From: Morchella semilibera
Lineage: Eukaryota; Ascomycota; Pezizomycetes; Pezizales; Morchellaceae
NCBI GenBank assembly: GCA_009192285.1
Contig: WBVU01000008.1
Coordinates: forward strand, 620,001 to 684,000
DNA: 64,000 bases
Reading direction: 5' to 3'
Positions within the stretch are counted from its first letter, which is position 1. Every line of letters begins with the position of its first letter. Position numbers and translations under genes: made by a program. This document shows positions 10,889 through 22,259 of the stretch, piece by piece. A model generated the notes under the pieces. The model ran no database searches and was not told the DNA's origin. It saw only the letters and a list, made by a program, of their open reading frames with translations.

Positions 10889-13800
10889 TTAGATAAAGCA
10901 GTAACACCCTTCCAGATCGGTGGACTTACAATTACCGCCGTCGGTAGGCTGCCTTTGTTCGGAAGAAGAGGCCAACCTGGGTGCGGCTTTCAAGGCTGCC
11001 CTGGCACTATCGATTTCGGAGCGTCTTGATAGCATTAAATACTGAACACCCCAGGCACAATCTTCCATGTTACCGATAATCATCGCCGCTTCGGTAACCA
11101 CGGTGTCGGGACATCTTGGTAGCAGGATCTTCATCACCTCCCGGCCACCGCGAAGGTTCCCCGCGGCGCTGACTAGAACCGCTTCGGTGATCGCGGTGTC
11201 GGGACATCTTGGTAGCAGGATCTCCATCACTTTGGAGTTCCTCGCGGCGCTGACTAGAACCGCTTCAGTGATCGCGGTGTCGGAACATCTTGGTAGCAGG
11301 ATCTGCATCACTTTGGAGTTCCTCGCGGCGCTGACTAGAACAGCTTCAGTGATCGCGGTGTCGGGACATCTTGGTAGCAGGATCTCCATCACTTTGGAGT
11401 TCCCCGCAGCGCTGACTAGAACCGCTTCAGTGATCGCGGTGTCGGGACATCTTGGTAGCAGGATCTCCATCACTTTGGAGCTCCTCGCGGCACTGACTAA
11501 AACCGCTTTAGTGATCGCGGTGTCGGGACATCTTGGTAGTAGGATCTCCATCACCATCCGGCCACTAACAGTGTTCCCCGCGGCCTTGACTAGAACTGCT
11601 TCGGTGATCACGGTGTCGGGACATCTTGGTAGCAGGATCTCCATCACCTTAGAGTTCCTCGCGGCGCTGACTAGAACCGCTTCGGTGATCGCGGTGTCGG
11701 GACATCTTGGTAGCAGGATCTGCATCACTTTGGAGTTCCTCGCGGCGCTGACTAGAACCGCTTCAGTGATCGCGGTGTCGGGACATCTTGGTAGCAGGAT
11801 CTCCATTACCGTCCGGCCACTAACAGTGTTCCCCGCGGCCTTGACTAGAACTGCTTCGGCGATCGTGGTTTCGGGACATCTTCGTAGCAGGATCTGCATC
11901 ACTTTGGAGTTCCTCGCGGCGCTGACTAGAACCGCTTCAGTGATCACGGTGTCGGGACATCTTGGTAGCAGGATCTGCATCACTTTGGAGTTCCTCGCGG
12001 CGCTCACTAGAACAGCTTCAGTGATCGCGGTGTCGGGGCATCTTGGTAGCAGGATCTCCATCACCTTCCGGCCACTAACAGTGTTCCCCGCGGCCGAGAC
12101 TAGAACCGCTTCGGTGACCTCGAGCCCGGTATCCGTGGACATCATTTTCTCTATTACATCCCTTGACTCCATACGTGCTGCTGCCTCCAAGGTGCCCGCG
12201 CGACCACGGTGCACTGCATTAACATCTGCCTGTTTCTCCAATAGCAAGTTCATAACCCGTTCATTGCCCCGGTTGCTTGCAACGTATAACAATGTTTCCC
12301 CCATCAGGTTTCTTGTATTGATATCAATCGCATCTAGTCTAGCTTCAAACTCCGGCAAAAGTTCCTCCCCAAAACGGAAGTATGACATTGCAAGTAATGG
12401 GTCAAGCGGCTCAGGCCCCACCTGCCTGACGCCATTTAGCTGAAATCCACCATGTGTCTTGTAGGCTGTTTGAATAGCGGTACGGAGCCAGTCTGAGTAC
12501 GGCTGACTAGGTTCAGCCCGTGTCCCCAGGAAACGTAAGAGTAAGTCTCGCACGCCGTTGCCCATATGTTGCTCGGCATTATAGCAGAGATCGACGTGCC
12601 CGGCCCATTGTTCCACCGAGTATGAGGCGAAAGGCGATATGGCCCCCCCGGCGAGCGAGGTAGTCCATCCCCGGTGCGCATCAAGATTGGTCAGCAGTAA
12701 AAGACAGGATTTGGCGGCCATAGAGTTCGCTTGCACAGGCGTGAATATGTGGCTTTCAAAAAATTCCTGGATCGATAGATGTGCGAATACCACACGATTG
12801 ACTTGTTTATCAAATCTTGTGAGGTTGCGGCAAAGGTCAAAGAGGACATTAACACCGTTCTGGGGAACAGCTTCAGGCCAGTAAGCGAACTCGGCCCAGC
12901 GTTCTGGATCAAGTCGTATCCGTGAGCAGATGAGCCACATCAACGCCTTCTCTGTGATCCTCCGCTGCGCCTCTGTTGTTTTTTCAATGATATCTCGCCA
13001 CATCCGAGAATATGTTGCTTCCAGCGTCTTTGGTAATTTCCCTAGGTTTTCCACTATTTCCTCTGGCGACTTTAGCCAGTAGAGACTCTTGACCTGAAGG
13101 TCAGCCCATTGAAACCTGTCAAGGAGGGAGCGTTAGTGGGTAGTAATATCGCGACGGGGCCCATTGGAGCGACCTTTGCCAGGTGGAGTGTCGCATACCC
13201 CGGACGAAGCAGCCAATCAAAGGCTCACTGCTTTGTTCGGCCTGATAGTCTTTGCTTCGTCCAAGCACACTCCATTCGGGGAATGGGTGCACTTACATTC
13301 CATGTGACCTTTCTGCAACCGTGCTTATAATCTTCTCTTTCAAACTGTCGGAAACCGCGCCATAAAGCAATCGCTTCTGACCAATGGCGCTCGTTACTTC
13401 CCGAAGGACAAAACGTTCAATATCCCCAGTGTTATCCTTTGTGTCGATATAATGGTTGGGTACCTTTTACAGTTTAGCATGATACCTATATCATCACTTT
13501 GTATCGATATAATAGTTGCGTACCTTTTCAAGTCTCAGCTTGATATCTATATCGTCCCTGCTGGACACAAATATTTTTACTGGGCTCGTTGCGGAGTCGA
13601 TAATGTTCTCAAATGACTCGAGTAATCGCCAACGCTCATCGGGGTCACTCTCATCCAGGGCATCTATCACGATCGTCGTGTGAGAGTATATATTGAGCAG
13701 CGAGGCAACCAAGTCCTTGCATTCAGTGAATCCCAAAGAACCCGCTGCATGCCCCTTTTCCTTTCTTTCATCATATTCTTGTACCACCTGGTTTGGTAGA

Positions 13801-15724
13801 TTTTTCAATGCAAGGCAAAGATGTTTTAGGATAGTCTGCATGATGACTTTCGGGTCCCGGCGCTGGAGGTCGTCTCGCTTGCAGTAAAAGTATACTATAG
13901 GTCCGTCGCTTTGTGGTAGAGACTGTAAAAATTCGATCACCATACACCTATTCTTTGTTTAGCTTTGACAGCCAATCATCAAGCGTAGGGAACAGAGATG
14001 CAGGTGGGGCATCCGGTCGTAGCGGTTCATGCGCCGGGGCACCAGACATCCCAGCTTCATCTCCGTATATTCTCAGAGCAGGATAACTAACGTAAGTTTT
14101 GTTTTCCCCGCACCAGCTACTCGAGAGTTAGAACTTAAACCTATGGAAACTTGAAAGAAAGGAACTTACGAATTCCATGTAACCAAAAGATTCCTGAGGT
14201 CCTGGAGGCTCTCCATTCGCGAAACTGCTTCAGCTTGAGCAGCCAATGACCAGTATTTTCCAGAAGGCCCTCCAGCGCGGTTTGGTGGTGCTTTATGAAA
14301 TCGACTGTTGAGAGCCACTTGAGTACGTCATCTTTCTTCCTAGCTAATAATGCGGTATGATACAATTAGTCAGGGCTATGATTAGATTTAGAGGGTTGGG
14401 GGGAGTTCAAAGAACCATCGGTATAGGCCCGGAATTCGTCATGCAAGAACATAACGGCTATATCAATTTCCCCCAAAAACATTTCCATTTTACCGGTTTT
14501 CTCTAAACAATGTCAGCAGACACTCATCATTGGGGTTTTGACCCTTACCTTTAACCATGATCCGGTGATCGTTTTGACCTGCGGGATTTATTGGTTGGCC
14601 CAAAAGTTTTCAGGCGCCCAGGGTGAACTGTGTCGTGGACTTACCTTCCCTTTCGGCTGTTTTCAGATCCATTTCAAGAAGAACCTCTCTCTCCTCGATG
14701 GCGTCAAAGGAAGATTTTACATGCCCCTGGTCCACAATCGATTGGAGAACGCGAGCTGTGAAACACGTTAGATAAAGGCATGCATCATGACGGGTTGAAA
14801 GAGATGCAAGAGCCTACCAGCAGTGGGTTGAACCAAGTATCTTTTTGCACAAGCAAGGAACTCCAATACAGTAACGTATAGATCTAAAAGATCCTTAGCC
14901 AATCCCGTACGAATGGGAGTAGATACAGCCGACTCTGAGCCGAGATATAATTTTTCGTAGATAGCGCCTCGAACCACAAGTCTTGCCACCCTTTCGATAC
15001 CAGTCATGATCACTCCCATACTCTCCATGTTGCTAAGAGATATCTGTTTTCTTAGTACAATTAAGCGATACAGGAACAAGATTTTGGGAAGCAAACCTGT
15101 AGCAGAAACCGTATGCCAGCCCACGGCAGAGCAGCATGGACTGGATCATACTGGATGGCAATATCTCCAATGCTTTTGAATTTGTCAACCCATCTCAGTA
15201 GCTTGTTTACCACATCTCGAACCACTATCTCGTTCCCTCTGAATTTAACCTTCCGACCACCCTGCGCACACAAATCGGCGCGGTTCTTTATATCTTCCAG
15301 GAGTTCTTCGGTAGCGTCATTTCCGGCAAGTGGGAGGGCTGCTTTGTCTTCCTCGGACAACTCATCGAACGCCTTTATCCAGAGCGAGGTTGTGTTATTC
15401 AGGACAGCAAGGGTGATCTAAATATGGATGAGTCAGCAAGCTATTTATAGGTCTTGCCCCGGGGTGAGATGATAGAACCTGTGATTGTGTGCCTCTTCGC
15501 GATTCAAGGGGGGTCGGTGCGGTGGTATCTGGTACTTGCCGCTCAGTCAATAGTCCTAGGTCAGTAGACAGCTCTGGCTCAGGTGTGTTATTCCTTGGGG
15601 GGACGGTAGGCAGGGGCTGGCCCGAGCTTTGGCTTTCAGGGGACGTGCGCGCGGTTGCAGTGGTCTTCGGCGAGGGTAATCGGCGACACCACTCCACAAC
15701 CATTTCCCTTCGTCTCGGCGGCAT
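10889..15724 (-). CDS. NACHT receptor (fungal NLR) with tandem repeat domain
   Basis: Fungal NLRs are STAND ATPases that sense non-self and can trigger cell death. Exons splice cleanly: exon 1 (15724-15479, ATG then a basic, Ser/Pro-rich leader), then an N-terminal NACHT_N-like domain (SLWIKAFDELSEEDKAALP and HAALPWAGIRFLLQ), a linker (about 15030-14650), then the P-loop GIPGAGKTKL built across an intron at about 14105-14160, Walker B TIVIDALDESD (about 13680) and KIFVSSRDD. A further exon (VPNHYIDTKDNTGDIERF) leads to a winged-helix region ending CRNLTRFDKQVNRVVFAHLS, one or two ankyrin-like units (GETLLYVASNRGNERVMNLL) and twelve 27/31-residue repeats. The frame stops at 10889. A further frame at 10722-10880 could be a last exon after a short intron, but its branch site is too close to the acceptor to trust. 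No break is seen in the NACHT core, so the gene is probably functional. Confidence 0.88.
11099..12118 (-). repeat. Twelve in-frame 27/31-residue tandem repeats of the NLR
   Basis: The consensus unit reads TEAVLVSAARNSKVMEILLP followed by RCPDTAI. Short units have 27 residues; long units have 31, with NTVSGR or NLRGGR in place of NS. From the N-terminal side the order is long-short-short three times, then two more short and one long. Most copies differ by only one to three residues, and the DNA copies are nearly identical. Known fungal NLR repeat arrays behave this way through unequal crossing-over or gene conversion. The repeats resemble the ITEEVV/AAAGN-type repeats at the C-termini of fungal NACHT-ankyrin proteins and probably form the ligand-binding surface. 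Confidence 0.9.
13118..13296 (-). other. Long intron of the NLR with an internal inverted repeat
   Basis: This intron (about 180 bases, the longest in the gene) lies between the exon ending ...TVAERSHGM and the exon starting FQWADLQVKS. It contains GGACGAAGCA near 13255 facing TGCTTCGTCC near 13203, so a small foldback insertion may have enlarged it. The limits are good to a few bases. Confidence 0.5.
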
Positions 15725-17379
15725 CTGGAGGAGGCAACCCTTCGTAAAGCCTCGGAACTGGTGTGACTAACGATGGGGAGGGGGTACTATATAAGCGAGA
15801 AGAGTAAATAAGTAGGATGGCGATGGTAAGTAGGTGCTAATATCAACCAAGGGGTGGGTCTGAGGGAGCTAAAGAACACCTGTCGAAAAGGTTTGGGGGG
15901 GGGGGGGAGTTAGTGTTTTATTCAGCCTGCTCAACTTTTGTTTTGATTAAACGAATCCGCACCGAGCGCGAAGAAAAAACCCCAACTCTTACAATACAGC
16001 CTAAATAACAGTTCCCCTTACTAGACGCGCGCAGGGGGAGTTTGCCCGGCAGCGCTTGGCTCACACCACCCGAAAACCCGCCCACGCACCAACCGATCAA
16101 CAAACATCCACCCGATCCCCGTGGAGAGTTTTCGCGACTAGACCTCAGAATTAAATCCGGGATTTGATGCGATCGGAGGGTAAGGTCAAAGTGGGGCAGA
16201 GTAACAGGAAATATTCCTCATTAGAGAGGTTTTGCAAGTAAATATTAGATTCGGCTCACGACCGAAAGTATGATTGGTTGACATGGCCGATTATCAAATA
16301 CTGTCCCTCAAAGTAAGACACCTTTGACCCTTCTCTGGAGGCGCTCCCCGGCAACCGCCCCCGCCCACCAACCAAGTTCCCGGTCGCGAGCCGAAGTTAT
16401 TATCTTTTGCAAAACCTCCTAAATTATCTAGGCAGCTGCACTTAATCCGGACCACAGCTAAAGCGGATTCTTAAACGTGTGTTCCGAGTATGTACCGTAT
16501 CCCCCTAGCTCCTTACCGCTCTGCGGCGCGTGTGTGCTGCCGCCCCGCACCCCCAAAAGAACACATCGCTCGGAAAAAAACAGTCCTACACACATGACCA
16601 CGGGCCGGTCCCATCCTCACTCGAACCTACCCGAGCCCCAGTCCCCGCACCGGAGAGTACTACTTGGGAGCATATATTCTTCAAGGTAGCCCGCCCGGCG
16701 TACCACCAGTCAGGCATTACCTTCGGGTGGGCATTCCATGTGCTTCCGTGCACAAGGCCACGCATTCCGAACTACTGTAGGTAAGTGCATGCATGCATAC
16801 ACCCCCCCCCCCCGGGGGCAAGCGGGGGAATTAATTCCAAGCAACGGTATCCCCCTACATAAAACAGTATTGCTCTCCGGCTACTTAGTGGCTCTAGCTA
16901 ATGGCAAAAAGTTGGGAAGGTGGGGTAAGAGGGCTAGAAAATTATGATTAGGATAGAAAAAATGTTAGCAACACAAAATTGTAGTGTTTTGACACGAGTA
17001 AACACGCATGCGCAAACATGACAGAAGCCATGTGCCAGAAACACAGTAGACGTATGCAAATAGCACAGGCGGATCTGTGCAATCGGAATTGTGTGCAAAT
17101 AACACAGACAGATACTTGTGCGAGAAGTAGTCGGAAATCTTATTTCTCAACTTTGGGACCTGGGTTAGGGTTAGCGCTAACCTCCGTCGGGGCCACGCCA
17201 CGGCCCCCGCCCCCGCCCACCCAGGGAGTATGCAGGAAACTGTTGATGTGTGAGTTCAGCTCAGAAAGTAAATCGCGCTACTTGCGGGGACCTATGCTGG
17301 AATGCGCGGGAATACTTAACTACCGGCGTCTCCTAATTATATTATACATAATTTGAGTGAACACAATTGTTCCACTTCA
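15725..17379. other. No supported gene upstream of the NLR
   Basis: This holds the probable promoter of the NLR, a G13 run near 15897, a C-run near 16802 and a pair of diverged tandem units of about 41 bases (TGCAAATAGCACAGGCGGAT and TGCAAATAACACAGACAGAT, near 17055-17120). No coding sequence is supported. Confidence 0.4.
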
Positions 17380-17580
17380 TGGTCCCGGCTGTCTAAGAAC
17401 CGGGTCCTTACACTCTTGGATCGTTGTGCTGCCCAGGCGGACGAAGCTCCTCCCTAACCGGCCTTCCCTTGGAGTACTAGCTTAGGCCGGAGTTGAACCC
17501 CAGACCCACTCAGACATAAGTCAGATGTTTACCACTGCCGCCACTATGCAGCGGTTTGCATGCGCCACGTTGCATCAACC
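17380..17580 (-). mobile_element. tRNA-derived SINE candidate
   Basis: On the minus strand an A-box-like TGGCGGCAGTGGTAA (about 17547) is followed by a B-box-like GGGGTTCAACTCCGGCC (about 17492) at tRNA-like spacing. This suggests a pol III promoter from a tRNA gene. The acceptor stem does not pair convincingly, so a working tRNA is unlikely. About 110 bases of unrelated body follow. No poly-A tail or target duplication was found. Confidence 0.4.
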
Positions 17581-20500
17581 AAGATTTAATTATCTACCTA
17601 GTATCTGTTGCTTGTTGTAATACTACCTCCGATTCCTGAGGAAGAATTCCGGTAATTCAGCAGACTTCGATAAACATACGTGTCTTCTGGTTGTTATCCT
17701 TCGCCGATAGCAGGCTTGGCAGTATCCACACCAGAAACTGAAATCTCCGGGTTCAACTTTAGCTAAGGGACCAAGGTTGGGATAGTATCCCGCGCATCTG
17801 AAGTAACAAGTGATGGACGGCTTCCCATAAGCAATACAGCGTGCTCTATTGCAATAGTAGGTTGTGCTTAGGTAGATCTAGTCCCCATTAGCAAGTAGGA
17901 TTTCTCCATTCGCCGGACCTGCCCTACCCAGTTACTAGGGCGGATGGGGTATAGTAGCACTGAGCTTTTCCTATCTCATGTAGTTCTTTGTTCTAGCCGA
18001 GGAAGGAATGTGGGAATGCCCAAAGTTCTATCCAAGCGGATAGAAGATATCCTATCCATAGACCCCCCCCCCCTCGGTGGTGGCGCTCCATCAAATCCCT
18101 TAGCCACCTGTGTCCTATTTGATGGAGACACAAAATCAGGTCTGTTGAGCGAGAGAACACATTCTATTGCTTATGGGAAGTCGTCCAATAATGAATATCA
18201 GGTTCGTATGAGCTCCAAACGCGGCCCACGAAGACAAACATCTTGGTGGTAATATACTTGAGGTACACCTCTCCGTCGTCTCCCGTAGTGCCAGCCCGCC
18301 GCTGCAAGGGAAAAGTGGGTATTAAGCCAAAAGCGGACGCGCACTTGACCAAAAACCGCGTATCAGAATGACCTACCGGGGACCAAACCCCCTCTCACCA
18401 CCTCTACACCCCTCATCATGGTGGGTCCACGCCGGCCCACACCCACACAACACGTTTAGGGTTCACCTCAATCGGGTATTTTCACCTCTTCCCGCACGAC
18501 CACACTCCCAGGGTTTGTCCGGAAGTGGCGATCCCACAAAGGGGGTGTATACACATGCACGTGCAGTGTTCATGCCCGGAGGTAGATTATGCGTGTGACG
18601 GATTACTTTACCCCTACCCGCTAAAGGAAGACGGCTAGACAGAAAAGGGAACCCCCCCCGATAGCCACATGAATACCATTCGGGGCTGGTGTGATGCTTG
18701 CTGACGGCCATGCGCCGTAATTTCATCCCTATTACCTCCGCCTCCCTTCCCCTTTTTTTTCCCTCACTTGGCCTAAAACGTCTGGAATTTTATTGGTCAT
18801 GTGACAGTCGGATTAATGTATCACATGATCAACATCATTACCGGCAATCAATATCGCTGATGTTCAACGCTAGGAGGGATTAGCGACTGTAATTGGGGAC
18901 CGCCACCATGCAGCTATTCTGCAAAAGTGTCTGTGATTTAGTTTTAATAGACCCTTTGCGCTGGATGCATCCAGCTTCCTTGTCTCTTGGTGTTATATAG
19001 ATTTTCGTTGATTTCCGGGGGTAGAGAGTACAGCTAGATCTTGCTTGCCACTCACTAATCAGCATTACCCACCTTTTAGTAAGAGATGAGATCCAAGCCC
19101 TAACACTTCTACTACAAACATCTTGGCTAGATCATTGAGAACTGGATAGAAGATGTAGCTGCATCTGAAGTTTATCATAACAGAATCCTCTTAAAAAAAA
19201 AAAAAGGGCCATTATTTAGTCCTTCTACAAAGAATCGAAGGAGTGGCAGGCGAATTAGGCGACTAGCCAACTCCCTGGGAGTCAAATTCAAGGCTGGATT
19301 GATTCCGTTCCCAGACTGTGTTATACGTGAGCATAAGTAAAATTCCCGGAGGTGTCCCGGGGAAAGTCCGAGTGAGTCGGGGGGGCTCTCGGAGAGTCTA
19401 GGGGTTCGGAGATATTATAGGACCACGAAGTAATTAATTTTTTAGGGCAAACCCGCAAAGATTTCAGGTTCACCGAGGATACTTAGGAGGGGGCCTCTGC
19501 TAGCGCCCAAATCTTACGCTAATTTGGGGGGTATGCCAAGCCTATAAAGCTTATAATTGGAATGCTTTTTTGAGGGCCCCCCGGGGGCCCTCCAACACTA
19601 ATCTCTCCGAGAAGATAGGTCACCAAACGGGAGAGGTCTATTACACCAGAATGTGCCGCGTCGGCACGAGACTAAAGCTGGGTCTTTACTTCCTTGGCTA
19701 ATTAATATAATGACAAGCCTGTCAAAAAGACTCCAGATCCATTAGCGCAAAGGGTCTAATGTCCGTACCAGGGTCCCGTCAAACATACAAGGGTAAGATA
19801 CTGGGAGCAAGAAACACGGTTATAAACCGCCTATAAACTGATGTCCAGTTGGGGGGGTAGGGTATTTTGGCAGGGTTAGGGTTATTGAGCAATAACATAG
19901 GAAGAGGGCAGAAAAAGTCCGCTCCCGCCCCCCAAAGGCATACACAAAGGACACACCCGTATTTATGTCATTCGGAGTGTCATGCAGTTATAAACACCAG
20001 TTTCCAACAGCTCGAGTATTTTGCCCTGTTTTAAACACGGTCTCCAGTATCTCACGGGACCCTGGCCCGTACAGTGTGCCCACCCGTAATGTTGATGTTA
20101 TTCATGCTGGATTCAAGTATATAACATGACTAGAGGGTGGGACGGGTCTGTTTCCGGTGTACATGTATGAGAAGGACTAAACCCTGGGCCTGTCCCACGC
20201 TGCCGGAATGAAAATACCGCCCACCTAATCTTTTATTAAATCTTTCTGCCCAGTTTTCACAAACATGAGTACGTAAGGCCTGATCTATATACGCCCTCCG
20301 ACCGAGAACTCCTGATTATGGCTATCACCTTTCTACCCCCTCTTCCCCTCCCCCACGCACCTTGATCTTTCCCCTGCTAAATAATCCTACGGGTTCTGAG
20401 CCCAGGTTAAGAGTATGCACCTGGAGACCGCGGGTTCCTGCCTTCATATTATCAAACCCCCAAAAAGAGGGGACTCTCCGCCTCCAGAAAATGTGATCTT

Positions 20501-22259
20501 TCGCTCCCGGGCCGTTCCTCCCTCTCTCATACGCCAGGAAATGCATTACCGACAAATTTCCGATATAAAACCGAACATGGTAATGCATGCCTTGATGCAA
20601 TACCTGGCAAGATCTGCAATTTCAACTCCCATATGAAATAGGTTTTTTTCGTTTGTGGTCCTTTCAGCTATCCATTTGCTGGTCGGAAAGCCGATGTATT
20701 GAGGATTCATTTGGCGGTATGTAGTGCAAAGGATGCATTTTAGGATGCACTTGATTTGAGATGATTGTGTTTTACAAAAAATATCATGTTGGGGACACTG
20801 AGATGTTTGAAACTCGGCCGTAATGAAATAAGACAGATAATATATGAAACATTCTAGCTAAAATAAGCTAAAGAAAACAATTTATTCTTTGTATTTGATA
20901 AGAGACTATGTTTCGTTATAATGGGAAATACAGTACATACTCAAATGGAGATAACTACTCATAAAAATTGACCACCTTCACAGCCTAGAGGTATACCCCC
21001 TGAACGAATGCCACACCGCCAACGCGCCAAACCATGGTACAAACACAAGCCAATGGAACTTCTAGCACATTTCCGCCCAGTCCTGACAAAATAGCACAGT
21101 ATACCCAAAACCCCAACACATGTACACGACACAAATCAACCGTCTTACTGACACTGACGCCGCTGCAGGTCGACTCCAGAGCGGGAATTCCCCCCTCTAT
21201 AGCCAGCCCTGATAGGGGAACTCCCCAGTGACCAGCTGCCCTGGTCCATGGATTCCCGGGGCGGAGATTGTTACTGTAGGTGCGACCCCATATAACTAGA
21301 TTCGAAGACCGGCGGTAAAGTGCCAGAAACGGCGGTACCAGGCGTATGGAGTTGTATCATGCCCCACAGGATGTGTATAGAATCATGGCACCCCCTGATC
21401 ATCGCGGGGGGATTCGATCTCGCCGCTCACCACTCCGCGGCACAGGGGTAAATCTGCCAGAGCCATCGCGGGTGGTTTCGGGTGGTCTCTGTTAGTTCCA
21501 TGTTTGAGCTGATATCCAATATCACTGGCAGATTCATGAATGGGGGGGGGGTGTATGTGGTGGGTGCTTGGGGGGTGCGTACTAGTCGAGCGGTTGGTGG
21601 TCCCGAATTCCCCAAAGTTTCCGAAGCCACAGTCCAGAGATATATACAGTCTCGACCCGCAAATAACCCCGCGGCACTCAGACGTCTCCTCTTGGCTATA
21701 CCCCTAACATCCCCCAGTGATTCCAGCCTCGATAACCCCGTCAGAACCTATCCGACCGGCCTCCACGATGATACTGGAGTTTTGTGTGGTGGGGTCCGGG
21801 TTACGGGTATGTAGGTACATACGGGGGTGGTATGGGGCCATCGGGATATATTATATGCCGCATGGTATGAAAAGACTCGCTGCGAGACAGCAGGGGTATG
21901 TTTCCCCGGATTCTAGTTGCGGCTTTTGACTAACCTGGGGGTTACTAGGCAAACGGAACACTAGAGCTGGCCGTTTCAAAAGATTGTTCTTAGCTCGGAG
22001 CAAAGAGGTCCAGCGCAGTCAAAGAGGAAAACAGAACTGGCGGAAATTTCAAGATTGTGGCAAACAAGCTGGCTTAGGAGAAGGACTTGAACGAGTTGTA
22101 CTAGAATCCTAAAGCTACGCCTTTGGTAATTTTTATGGGCCCTTGGAGCACAGGTTCGGGGCGGGAATCGGAAGAGAAATGTTATTGAGAAATACACTGG
22201 CGACCGGAGATTTCGCTTTAAAGTAATGAAGGAGTTGGGCGTTTTATTTTGTATAGTAA
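17581..22259. other. Long non-coding stretch
   Basis: No frame here shows a recognisable domain or an exon chain. Visible items are an A13 run near 19194, an almost perfect palindrome GAGGGCCCCCCGGGGGCCCTC near 19573 (21 bases) split from any gene, and two short TTAGGG-like pairs (17162 just upstream, 19872 inside). Some frames exceed 90 codons but have no splice support. Confidence 0.4.

Noticed and set aside
11067-12443. 458-codon plus-strand open frame
   Set aside because: It is the antisense of the NLR tandem repeats; a repeat with no stop in one unit keeps the frame open in every unit.
17162-17174. Telomere-like TTAGGGTTAG
   Set aside because: Only two units here (and two at 19872); too short to mark a telomere or a fusion point.
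21163-21190. Sequence very like a cloning polylinker (CTGCAGGTCGACTC then AGAG)
   Set aside because: One mismatch interrupts it and no vector sequence flanks it; probably chance. Only a vector screen could settle it.
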